Shown piece by piece: positions 23,701 through 36,033 of a stretch of DNA of 64,000 bases (the stretch's first letter is position 1; the number at the start of each line of letters is the position of its first letter). The stretch is from Perognathus longimembris pacificus. Lineage: Eukaryota; Chordata; Mammalia; Rodentia; Heteromyidae. A program made the translations under genes and the position numbers. Location of the stretch: contig NC_063180.1 of assembly GCF_023159225.1 (NCBI RefSeq), positions 12,495,797-12,559,796 of the forward strand, in the 5' to 3' direction. Under the pieces are notes generated by a model that was given only the letters and a program-made list of their open reading frames with translations, was not told where the DNA came from and did not search any database.

Positions 23701-26700
23701 TGGCTAGGGTTAGTGTTAGGACTAATGTTAGGATTTGTGATCATATGTAATATAGGTTTAGGTTTGGACTAATGTTAGGTTTAAGATAAAGGCTAGGTTC
23801 ACGTCAAATGTTAGGGTAGGGTTAGATTTTATGTGTCATGTAGGGTTTGGGTTAGCTTAAGTTATAGGACTAATGTTAGGGTTAGGGTGAGGGCTATGAT
23901 TATGAGTAGGGTTTATGTGATATCTATGTTTAGGGTTACGGATTGGACTAGGGTTAGGGTTAGGGTTCAAGTGTGATCTAGGTTAGGTCAGATTTTGGAT
24001 TACTTATCATATGTAATCTAGGATTAGGGTTAGGGATAGTACTAGGGATAGGTTAAGGGGTTGTTTCAATCCTAGTTTTAGAGTTATGGTTCGGGCTAGA
24101 TTTTATGTGTGATTTAAGGTTTCAGTAAGTACCAGGGTTAGGATTAGAAAGAGGTTTAGTTTCAAGGTGTGATCTAGGGCTAGGTTTACAGTTAGGAATT
24201 GGACTATTGCTAGGGTTATGGTTAGGGATAGGTTTATGGTAAGGTGTCATGTATTCTAGGTTTTGGGTTAGTTTTAGGGATTGGACTAGGTTTAGCCTGA
24301 GGGTTAGGGCTAAGGTTAGGCAATGTTTTGGCTTATCATTTATGGTTGATCTAAGTTTAGTGGTAGGGACAGGGTTAGTGTCAAGGATAGGACTACAGTT
24401 AGGGTTAGGGATCACGTGGGATCTTGGGTTATCCTTAGGATTGTAGCTAGGGTTAGTGTTAGGACTAATGTTATTATTTGGTATCATATGTAATATAGGT
24501 TTTGGTTTAGGACTTGATCTAGTGTTAGGTTTAGGGTAAGGGCTAGGGTCACGTCAAGGTTTAGGGTAGGGTTAGATTTTATGTGTGATTTAGGGTTAGT
24601 GTTAGCGTTAGTGTTAGGGCTTGGGTTATGTTTAGGGTGAAGGCTATGGTTAGGAGTAGGGTTCATATGTGATATAGGTTTAGGGTTACGGATTGTGCTA
24701 GGTTTATAGTTAGTTTTAAATTTTATGTGTCATCTACGTTTAGGGTTACGTTTTGGGCCTCATTAGGGTTAGGGTAAGCATTAGGATTAGGGTCAAGGCG
24801 TGATCTAGGGTTAGGTTTAAGGTTACAACGAGGATTAGGACTCAGGTTAGTGCTACAGATAGGACTAGGGTTAGTATTAGGGGTCGGGTTAGGGTTCGGC
24901 TTACGCTTTGGACTAGGTTTCAGGTTTTGTTTCATGTGTGGTCTTGGGTTAGGTTTAGGGTTATGGATAGGGTTAGGACTAGGACCAGATTTAGGCTTAT
25001 GCATCATGTGTAATGTGGGGTTAGGGTTAGGGATTGCTCTAGTGTTAGGGTTAGAGTTAGGGCTAATGTCAAGTCTAGGGATTGGGTTTGATTCTATCTG
25101 TGATCTACGTTTAGAGTTAGAGTTATGATTAGGGCTTGGGTTAGCACTAGGACTAGAGTTATGATTTTGGGTTAAGTTTAGGGCTTTTTGTAGGTTTAGG
25201 ATTAGGTTTTGTATCATGGTTAGGTTTAGGGTTAGGATTAGGATTAATATGTGATCTCAGGATAGGTTTGGGATTAGTTTTTGTATTGGGGTTAGATTTA
25301 GGGATAGTACTAAGTTTGGGTTACGGTTAATGTTAGGGCTAGGGTTTTTCTTAGGGTGAAGGCTACAGTTAGGAGTTGGGTTCATGCGTGATATCGGGTT
25401 TGGTTTACGGATTGGACTATGTTTAAGGTTCGGAATAGATTTTATGTGTCATCTAGGGTATGGTTTATGGTTAGGGCTTATGTTAGGTATCTGGTAAGCG
25501 TTAGGGTTATGATCAACACATGATCTATGGTAAGGTTTAGGTCTACATCTAGGATTAGGACACGGATTAGGGCTACAAGTAAGTCTACGGTTAGTTTTAG
25601 TGTAAGGTTTAGGCCTTGTAAGGGTTAGAGTTACGGTTATGGCAGGATCAAGCCAAGGGTTGGGTTCGGTTTAGATTTTATGTGTGATCTAAATTTATGT
25701 TTACCACCATGGTTAGGTTAGGGGTTAGTGTTAGAGTGAAGGTGTCTTCTAGGGTTAGGGTTAGTGTTATTTATTAGGTTAGGATTAGGAGTAGGGGTAG
25801 GCTACCTCTTTGATCTAGTGTTAGGGTTAAAGTTAGGTTTAGGGCTAGGGTTATTTCTTGGACTAGTGTTAGGGTTTGGGTTCTTGTGTAATCTAGGGTT
25901 AGGTATATTGATTGGACTAGGATTTGGGTTATGTTCAGTTCTAGTTTCATGCCTAGGGTTAGCGATAGTTTTACATTTTACGTGTCATCTAGGGTTAGGG
26001 TAGGTTTTTGACTAGAGTTAGAGTTAGGGTTAAGTTTAGGGCTTGGTGTAGGTTTAGGGTTAGGATCAAGTTTATGTTTAGTGTTATGGTTAGGGTTAGG
26101 GCTAGGTTTCTGCATAGAACTAGAAGTCAGGTTATGGTTAGGGTTATGTTTAGGCATTGGACAAGTTTTATGGTTACGGTTAGGGGTAGTGTCAAGGATA
26201 GGTTTAGCATTAGGGTTAGATTTTATTTGTGATCAAAGTTGAGGGATAGGACAGGGTTAGGGTCAGGGTTAGGAGTAGGGTTAGGGTTAAGGATCATGTG
26301 TGTTCTAGGGTTAGGTTTAGGGTTATGGCTAGGGTTAGTGTTAGGACTAATATTAGTAATTGGGGTCATGTTTAAAGTAGCTTTAGGGTTACGGATTGGA
26401 CTGGGTTTAGGGTTAGGTTTAGATTATACCTGTCCTCTACAGCTAGGGTTATGGTTTTGGCCTGGGTTAGTGTTAGGGTAAGCTTTAGGATTAGATTGAA
26501 GACGTGATGTATGGTTAACGATTACCACTAGGATTAGGACTCGGGTTAGTAATGCAGATAGGACTAGGGTTAGTTTTAGTTTAGGTTTAGGGCTTGGAAT
26601 ATGGTTAGGATTATGGTTAGGGTTATGACAGGGTTGGGGTCTTGGTTAGAAATAGGGTTAGCGTTAGGGATCATGTGTGATCTAGGGTTATGGTTAGGGT

Positions 26701-29700
26701 TAGGGTTAGGGTAAACTTTTAGGTTAGGTTGAAGACTTGATCTAGGATTAGGTTTACCGTTACAACCAGGATTAGAACTCGGGTTAAGGATACAGACAGG
26801 TCTAGGGTTAGTTTTTGGGTTAGGCTTAAGGTTTGGAATACGGTTAGAATTAGGGTTATGGTTGGATCAAGCCTAGGGTTAGGGTTCGATATTATGTGTG
26901 GTCTAAGTTTACGTTTAGGACCAGGGTTAATTTAGTAGTTAGTGTTAGGGGAATGGTGTGATCTCGGTTTAGGTTTAGGGTTAGTGTAATTGCTACATTT
27001 GTGGTTAGCTTTAGGGGTAGGGTATGGTTCCTGTCTGATCTAGGGTTAGTTTAGTGTTAGTGCTAGGGCTAGTGTTATCTTTAGGATTAGAGTTATGTTT
27101 AGGGTTAAGTTAGGGCTTGGTGTATGTTTAGGGTTAGGGTTTGGATTATGGGTTCATTTTAGGATTAGGGTTATGGTGAAGGTGTGATTTCCGGTTAGGT
27201 TTTGGATTCGTTTTTTGAGGATTGTTAGATTTAGGGATAGGACTATGGTTTGGGTTAGGGTTCAAGTGTGATATAGTTTAGGACTAGATTTAGGATTATG
27301 TTTAATGTTTTATCTAGGATTGGGGTTAGGGATAGGACTAGGTTTAGGGTTAGGGGTCGGTTCAATCTGACTTTTATTGTTAGTATTAGGTTTAGATTTT
27401 ATGTTTGATATAACTTTTAGTTTAGGGCCATGGTTAGGACTAGGGATAGGTTTAGTGTGAAGGTGTGATCTAGGGTTAGGTTAAGTTTTGGATTAGTGTT
27501 ACGGCTAGGGTTATGGTTAGGGTAAGTAATAGGGGTTGGGTCCCTGTCTGATCTAGTGTTAGATAGTGTTAGTGTTAGCTTTCGTGCTAGGGTTATTTTT
27601 AGGACTAGGGGTACGGTTGGGGTCATTTGTAATCTAGGGTTGGGTTTAGGGATTTGACTAGGCTTAGGGTTACATTTAGGGCTAGGTTCAAGGCTAGGCT
27701 TAGGGTTAGGATTAGATTTTACGTGTTATCTAGTGTTAGGGTTATGCTTAGAGTGTAGGTGTAATCTAGGGTTAGGTTTAGGGCTCGGGTTAGGTTTCAG
27801 ACTAGTTGTATAGTTAATGTTAGTTTTAGATTTTACATGTGATCTAAGGTTAGAGGAATGGACAGTTTTTGAATCTTGGTTAGTACTAACCTTAGGTTTA
27901 GGGATCATTGTAATGTAGGTTTAGGGTTTTGGTTTGGAGTTGGGTTAGTTTTAGGGTATGGGCTAGAGTCATGTCTGAGGTTAGGTTGGGGTTAGATTTT
28001 TTGTGTCATGTACGATTATGGTTAGCGCTAGGCCTAGTGTTAGGGTTATTGTGAAAGTGTGATCTACGGTTACACCCTGGATTATTACTCCGGTTAGGTG
28101 TACAGATTCGTCTAGGGTTTGTTTTAGGGTTAGGTTTATTGCTTGGAATACGGTTAGCTTTTGGGTTATGGAAGGATCAAGCCTAGGGTTAGGGTTAGCT
28201 TTGGATTTTATTTGTGATATAAGTTTACTTTTAGGACGAGGATTAGGTTAAAGGTTAGTGTTAGGGTGAAGATGTAATCTAGTGTTTGTGTTAGGGTTAG
28301 GGTCAGTGTCATGGCTATGGTTATTGTAAGGTTTAGGGGTAGGGTAAGGGTTCCCGCATTAACTAGGGTTAGGGTTAGTGCTAGGGTTATTTTTCTTACT
28401 TGAATTAGGTTTAGGGTTCATGTGTAATCTATTGTTAGGTTTCAGGTTTAGACTAGGTTTAGGGTTACGTTTAGGTTTAGGTTCAAGCCTAGGGTTATCG
28501 TTATGGTTAGATTTTTTCTTGGCATCTAGGGTTTGGGTTAAGGTTATGACTACAGTTAGGATTAGGTTTAAGTTTAGGGCTTGAGGTAGTTTTAGAATTA
28601 GGGTTAGGGCTAGTGTCAAGCCTCAGGATAGTGTTAGGGTTAGGACTAGAATCTAGTTTTGGTGATGGGTTAGAGTTAGTTTTAGGGTTAGGGTTAGGCT
28701 TAGGCTTACAACGAGTGTTAGGATTATGGTTTATGTGTGGTTAGTGTTAGGGTTAGGTAAGATTTAGGGTAGGGATCATGTTTTATATTGGGTTATGGTT
28801 AGGGTTTGATCTCAGGTTTGAGTTAGGTTTAGGGCTAGAGGTAGGCTCAGTAGATTTAGGGTTAGGGTTAGTTTTAGATTTTCTGTGTCATCTACTGTTA
28901 TGGATAGGATTATGACTAGAGTTAGGGTTGTGGTTAATTTAGGGGTTGGATTAGGTTTAGGGTAAGGGTTTGGGCGACGTTTATGCTTATGACTATAGTC
29001 AAGGTTGGGGTTAAAATTTTGGCTTGTAGTAGTTTTAGGATTAATGTTAGGGATAGGGTTATTGATAGAGTTAGGATTAGGACTCGATTTCTGGTTTGGG
29101 ATCTGGTGTAATATGGGCTTAGCTTTAGGGTTTGCTGTATGGTTAGCGTTAGGGTTAGGTTTAGGGTGAAATAGTGATCTCGGGTTAGGTTTAGAATTAG
29201 TTTTTATAGTATGGTTAGATTTAGGGATAGGACTAGGGTTAGGGTTAGCTTTCAAGTGTGATCTTGTTTAGCACTAGATTTTGGATTACTGATCATGTTT
29301 AATCTAGGATTATTGTTAGGGATAGGTTAGGGATAGGTTAGGGTTCGGTTCAATCCTAGTTTTAGAGTTATGATTACATAACATTTTATGTGTGATCTAA
29401 GGTTTCGGTTAGGGACATGGTTAGAATTAGGGAGAGGTTCAGTGTGATGGTCTGATCTAGGGTTAGGTTAACGGTATGGATTCAACTATTGCTTGGGTTA
29501 CTGTTAGGGCTAGGTTTAGGGTTAGATGTCATTTTTTAAAGTTTTGGGTTAGTTCTAGGGATTGGACTAGGTTTAGGGTTAGGGTTAGGTTTAGGGTTAG
29601 GCTAGGGTTAAGTGTAGAATTTTCAGTTGATCTAAATTTATGGGTAGGGACAGGGTTAGGGTCAGCAATAGGACTAGAGTTAGAGTTAGAGATCATGAGG

Positions 29701-32700
29701 TATCTAGGTTTAGCGTTAGGGTTATGGCTAGGGTTTGTGTTAGGACTAATGTTAAGATTTCGGATCATATGTAATCTATGTTTAGCTTTAAGTTTTGGAC
29801 TAGTGTTAGGTTTAGGGTAAGGACTAGGTTCACTTTAAGGGTTTGGGTAGGGCTAGATTTTTTGTGTGATGTAGGGTTAGGGTTAGCATTAGTGTTAGGG
29901 CTTGGGTTAACATTAGTGTGAGGGCTACAGTTAGGAGTTTGGTTCATGTGTGATCTAGGGTTTGGGTTTCGATTGGACTAGGTTTAGGGTTAGGGTGAAA
30001 TTTTATGTGTCATCTATGGTTACGATTATGGTTTGGGCCTCATTAGGTTTTAGGTAAGCGTATGCAATAGGTTTAAGGCGAGATCTAGGGTTAGGTTTAC
30101 AACGAGGTTTAGGACTCATGTTAGGGCTACAGATAGGAATAGGTTTAGTATTAGCGTTAGGGTTAGGGTAGGCTTATGCTTTGGGCTAGGTTTCAGGTTT
30201 GTTTTCATGTGTGGTCTAGGGTTAGGGTTATGGTAATGGATAGGGTTAGGATTAGGACCAGATTTAGGGTTAGCGATCATGTGTCATGTGGGTTAGGTTT
30301 AACGATTGCTCTAGTGTTAGGGTTAGTTTTATTACTAGTGTCAGGGCTAGAGTTAGGTATAGATTTTATGTGTGATCTACGTTTATAGTTATGGTTAGGT
30401 TTAGTGCTTGGTTTTGCGTTTGGACTAGAGTTATTGTTAGGGTTAAGTTTAGGGCTTGATGTAGGTTTAGGGTTAGGGTTTTGATCATGGTTAGGTTTAG
30501 GGTTAGGGTTAGGATTAAGGTGTGATTTCGGGTCATGTTTAGGATTAGTTTTTTTGATTAGGGTTAGATTTAGGGATAGGACTAGGTTTTGGTTTAGTCT
30601 TAAAGTGTTATCTAGCTTATGACTAAATTTAGGATTAGTTATCTTGTTTAATCTACGATTGAGGTTAGGGTTAGGACTAGGGATAAGGTTAGGGGTCGGT
30701 TCAATCCTAGTTTTAGGGTTATGGTTAGGCTTAGATTATGCATGATCTAAGGTTTCTGTTAGGTCCAGGGTTAGGGTTAGAGAGAAATTTAGTGTGAAGG
30801 TTTGAAATAGGGTGAGGTTTACAGTTACAGAATGGACTATTGCTAGGGTTATAGTTAGGACTACGTTTAGGGTTATGATTCATGTATTCTAGGGTTAGGG
30901 TTAGGTTTAAGGATTGGACTAGGTTTAGGTCTACGGTTAGGATAGGGTTAGGGTTAGGTTTAGATTTTATGTTTGATCCATGTTTAGGAGTAGGGACAGG
31001 TTTAGGGTCAGGGATAGGACTAGGTTAGGGTTAGGGATCATGTGTGATCTAGGGTAAGAGTTAGGGTTACCGCTAGGGATAGTGTTAGGTCTAATGTTAG
31101 GGTTTGGGATTATATGTAATCTAGGTTTATGGTTAGGGTTTGGACTAGTGTTAGGTTTAGGGTAAGTTCTAGGTTCACGTCAAGGGTTAGAGTAGGATTA
31201 TAATTTATGTGTGATGTAGGGTTGTGTTATCCTTAGTGTTAGAGGTAGGGATAGGGTTACGGTGAGGGCTACGCTTAGTAGTTGGGTTCATGTGTGATCT
31301 GCGGTTTGGGTTTCGGATTGGACTAGGTTTAAGTTTATGGTTATATTTTATGTGTCATCTATTGTTAGCCTTATGGTTAGGGCCTGCATTATGTATAGGT
31401 TAAGCGTTAGGGTGAGGGCGAATGTGTGATATATGGTAAGCTTTAGGGTTACTACTTGGATTAGGACAATGGTTAGGTCTACAAATAAGACTAATTTTAG
31501 TTTTAGGGTCATGTTTAGGGCTTGTCATTCGGTTAGGATTAGGCTTAATGTAGGATCAAATCAAGGGTAGGGTTATGGTAAGATTTTATATGTGATCTAA
31601 GTTTATCTTTACGACCAGGGTTAGGTTATTGGTTAGTATTAGTGTGAATGTGTCTTCTAGGGTTAGGGTTATTGTTATGGGTAGGGTTAGGTTTAGGGTT
31701 AGGAGTAGGGGTAGGCTACCTGTCTGATCTAGGGTTAGAGTTAGTTAGGTTTAGGGCTAGTGTTATTTCTTCGTCTAGAGTTAGTGTTCAGGTTCATGTG
31801 TAGTCTAAGATTATGTATAAGGATTGGACTAGGGTTTGAGTTACATTCATTTCTAGGTTCATGCCTAGAATTAGGGTTAGTGTTACATTTTACGTGTCAT
31901 CTAGGATTTGGGTTAGGGTTATGACTAGAGTTAGGGTTAGAGTTAAGTTTAAGGCTTGGTCTAGGTTTAGGGTTAGGATTAGGATCAAGTTTAGGTTATG
32001 GGTTAGGGTTAGGGCTATGGTTAGTGTTAGGATTAATGATAGGAATTTGGATCATGTTTAATGTAGGTTCAGGCTTAGGGTTTGGACTAGTGCTAGGTTT
32101 AGTGTGAGGGCTATGTTCACGTCAAGGGTTAGGTTAGGGTTAAATTTTATGTGTTATGTAAATTTAAGGTTTGTGTTTGTGTTAGTTCTGGTGTTAGTGT
32201 TAGGGAGAAAGTATGATTATGAGTAGGGTTCATGCGTGCTCGAGGGTTAGGTTTACGGATTGGACTAGGTTTAGGGTTAGGGTTAGCTTATTTGTGTCAT
32301 CTAGGGCTAGTTTTAGGTTTAGTCCCAAGGTTAGGTTTAGGTTTATTTTTAGGTTTTATTTGTTATCTAATCTTGTGGTTAGGGCTAGGTTTACTTTAGG
32401 GTTACCATTATGGTGAAGTTGAGATGTTGGGTTAGTATTACATTTAGGGTAAGATTTAAGTTAGGGGCTTGAGTTAGGGTCAGAGATAGCTTTAGGGTTT
32501 GGACTAGGTTCATGGCTAGGTTTTGGGTTAGTTTCAGATTTTATGTTTGATGTAGTTTTTGGGTTATGGTTAGTTTTAAGACCCAGGTTATGTTTATAGG
32601 TAGGGTGAACGTGTAATCTAGGGTTAGGGTTAGGGTTAGGACTAGGTTTAGGACTCAGGTTAGCTCTAGAATTAAGGCTAGGTTCATTGTTTGTTTTTAT

Positions 32701-35700
32701 GTTTTATCTAGAGTTCTATTTATGGTTTGTTTTAGGGCCAGTTTTAGTGTTACTTTTAGGGTTAATGTGTGTTCCAGGATTGGGTTTAACCTTAGGCCAG
32801 GTATAGGGTCAGGGATAGAGTTAGTGTGAATGTGTGATCTAGGGTTAGGTGAGGGGTTATGTTTGGGAATAGGGTTTGGGTTATGGTTAGGACTTGGGTC
32901 AAGGCTTGATTTATAGTTAAGGTTTGACTTTATGTGTCTTCAAGGGTTATGTTAAGGATTATGGCTAGGGTTAGGGTTAGGACTAGCGTTAGGGATAGCG
33001 TGAATATGAAATCTTGGTTTAAGTTTAGCTTTTAGGTTAGGGATTGGACTAGGGTTTCAGTTAAGATTAAGGCTTTGGTCTAGGCTAGGTTTAGGTGTAA
33101 GTTTAGATTTTATGTGTGTTCTAAATTAAGGGTTATGGTGATTGAGTGATCTAGGGTTAATTTTAGGGTTAAATTTAGGGTTAATTTTATGTGTCCTTTA
33201 GTGTTAGGGTTAGGTTTAGGCCAGGGTTAGGGTTTGTGTTTGTGCCTGGAATAAGGTTAGGGTTAGGGTAATGATTAGGTTTAGCGTTAGGGTTAGCACT
33301 ACACTTAGGGTTATGGTTAAGTTTAGGGTTTGGAGTACGTTTAGGGTTAGGGTTATGTCTAGGGTGAATAATAGGGTCAGGTTTAGTGTTAGGGATGGGA
33401 TCAAGGTTAGGTTTCAGGTTTTTGTTAGGTTTTATGTGTTATCTAATCTTGTGGTTAGGGCCCGGTTTAGGATTACGGTTACTGTTAGGCTGAAGTTGAG
33501 ATGTAGGTTTAGGATTACGTTTATGGCAAGGTTTACTGTAGTTGCTAGAGTTAGGTTTAGAGACAGTGTTTAGGTTAGACCTAGGGTCATGGCTAGGGTT
33601 CTGGTAAGGGTCAGATTTTATGTTTGATGTATATTTAGGTTGTGTTTAGGTTTAAGTCGAAGGTTATGTTTAGAGGTAGGGTGAACATGTAATCTAATGT
33701 TTTGGTTAGGGTTAGGGCTTTGGTTAGGGCTAGAATTGCGGCTAGTTTTATTGTTTGTGTTTATATGTGATTTAGGGTTCTGGTTTTGATTTGGGTTAGG
33801 GCCAGTGTTCGGGTTAGTTTCAGGGTTAATATGTGTTCTAGGATTAGATAAGGTTAGGGCCATGTTTAGGGTTAGGGATAGAGTTAGCATGAATGTGTGA
33901 TCTAGGGTTAGCTTTATTTTTATGGCTGGAATACAATTAGGTTTTTGGTTACTAATGTCAAGGCTTGGTTTAGGGTGAAGTTTATGTTTAGATTTTCTGT
34001 GTGACCTATGTTTATCATTAATGCCAGCATTAATCTTGGGCTTAGGGTTAGGGTGAATGTTTCATCTAAGGTTAGGGTTAGGGGTAGAATCAGACTAGAT
34101 TTAGTTTTAGGTTTAGGGACTGGGTCAAGACTAGGGTTCGTTTTAGGGTTAGATTTTATTTGTGATGTAATGTTTGGGTTAAGGCCAGGGTTAGGATTAG
34201 GGTTAGGCTAAGGGTGAAGATGTGATCCAGGGTTAGGATTAGGTTTAGTTTAAGCGTTAGAGCTAGTGTTATGGGTACGGTTAGGCTTAGGGCTAGGTTT
34301 AGGGTTAGGACTAGAATTAGGGTTAGGGTTAGTGCTATTGTCAAGGTTAGGTTAGGGTTAGGGTATCTTTTATGTGTGTTCTAAACATAGTGGTAGGGCC
34401 TGTGTTAGGTGTAGGGTTCGGACTAGGGGTATTGTTAGGATTCATGTGTGATCTAGTGTTTGGCTCAGGGTTAGGGCTTGGTTTAAGGTTTGGTTAGATT
34501 TTATTTGTCATCTTGGTTTACAGTTAATGGTAGCACCAGGGTTACGATTAGCGTAAGTGTTAGGTTTGTGGTGAAGCTGTGATCTAGTTTTAGGGTTTGT
34601 TTTTGGATTACGGTAAGGGTTAAGGTAAGGCCTAGAGTCAAGCCTAAGGTTAGGGTTAGATTTTATGTGTTATCTCGGGTTAGGGTTAGGGTTAACTCCA
34701 TTTTTATTATTAGGGTAAGAGTTTGGGTAAGTTTTATCAAACATTAGGGCTTGGTTTAGGGATAGGACTAGGTTTGGGGTTTGGTTTATGGCTATGGTCA
34801 AGGGTAGGCTTTGTGTTAGGGTTAGATTTTAGATGTGATGTTTTTTTAGGGTTAGGGCCAGGGTTAGTATTAAGATTAGGGTAATGGTGAAGGTGTTATC
34901 TCGGGTTAGGGTTAGAGTTAGTGTAAAGATTAGGGCTAGGGTTATTGTTAGGGTTAGGCTTTGGGCTAATTTTAGGGTTAGGACTAGAGTGAGGGTTAGG
35001 GTTACCTTTGTGCCTAGAGAAGTTTTAGGGTTAAGCTTAGGTCTAGGGGAAATCCTAGGGATAATTTTTGTGTTAGTGTCATTATCAAGGTTAGTTTAGG
35101 CTTAGGGATATACTCCTGTGTCATCTAGGTTCAGTGTTAGGTTTAGGACTCATGCTAGGTTTAGGGTTAATGTGTCATCTGGGATTAGTGTTAGTGATAG
35201 GGATTGGACTAGGTTTAGGTTTAGGCCTTGGTTCAAGGCTATGGTTTGTGTTTGTTTAGGTTTTATGTGTTATCAAAGATTAGGGTTAGGGCCAGGGTTA
35301 GGATTATAGTTAAGAGTTGGGTGAAGGTATGATCTAAATTAGGGTTTTGGTTTGGGTTTGTTTGCGTTAGGGTTAGTGCAAGGTTAGGGTTTATGTGTGA
35401 ACTAGGGTTAGTTTTAGGGTTATGGTTAGTGCTAGGGTTAGGGTCAGGACTAGAATTGTGTTAGAATTCATGTGTAATCTGGGGTTATATTTAAAAATTG
35501 GATTCAAATTATGGTTATGCTTAGGGATACTGTCAAGTCTATGGTTAAGGTTAGAGTTACATTTTATGTGTCATCTAGGATTAGGGTTAGGGTTATGGCC
35601 AGGTTAAAGGTTAGGTTTAGGGTGAAGTTGGGATCTGTGATTAGGTTTTGGATTAGTTTTTGTAGTAGGGTTAGGTTTAGGATTAGGAATAGGCTTAGCG

Positions 35701-35730
35701 TAGTACTCATCTGTGATCTAGGGTTAGGGA
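20744..35730 (+). repeat. telomere-like TTAGGG satellite, block 2
   Basis: About 15 kb of degenerate hexamers, G-rich strand on + throughout. Recurrent in-register anchor strings include TTTATG-TGTGAT-CTAGGG, ATCATG-TGTAAT-CTAGGG, ATTGGA-CTAGGG, TCAAGG-CTAGGG, CCAGGG and TGAAGG-TGTGAT. They recur every 150-500 bases. Large parts are colinear with block 3 (20.9-29.1 kb with 43.0-50.5 kb). Every frame in it is a periodic Leu-Gly, Val-Arg, Pro-Asn or Leu-Thr translation of the hexamer. No other feature is supported in this block. Confidence 0.93.
32270..34500. repeat. local tandem duplication of about 1.07 kb within the satellite
   Basis: Matching, ordered phrases recur at an offset of about 1,070-1,090: 'tatctaatcttgtggttagg' (about 32,353 and 33,439), the 'gaagttgagatgt' string (about 32,414 and 33,493), 'gattttatgtttgatgta' (about 32,540 and 33,612) and 'ttagggttaatgtgtgttcc' against its variant (about 32,756 and 33,822). 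This is one of several nested duplication periods in the array. Confidence 0.65.
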
Positions 35731-36033
35731 GGGGCTCACCTGGATTTAACTAGCTGGCCTCGCCTGTTTCTCAGTCTTGGGGACATGTGTGGCTAAGATG
35801 TCTGCGCCTAGCAATAACGCAAAGCTGCTCTTAGTGTCTTTGGTTATAATCCGGAGGCAGTTCTGTGTGCTTTTCCTCCCTGGTTCTTCCGCCATCTGAT
35901 TGTCCTCCAGGGAGGTCTGGCTGGGTGTGGTCGGCCTGCCAATATTTTTCTTTTCTTGGCTCCTCTGGTTAGGGTGTGCCTTCCCCATCTGTCCCGCGAG
36001 TCGTGGGAGTCGGGGCGGCTAAAAACCCAGACA
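35731..36033 (+). mobile_element. second LTR type, copy b, internally deleted
   Basis: It runs from 'ggctcacctggatttaac' through 'gctaagatgtctgcgcctag' to 'aaaacccagaca'. Compared with 62,951-63,387 it lacks about 135 bases in the middle, including the AATAAA and 'gacttgactcccagg', so it could not act as a polyadenylating LTR. Both flanks match those of the 62,951 copy. An 80-codon minus-strand frame here corresponds to the frame seen in the other copies and is not evidence of a gene. Confidence 0.75.
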
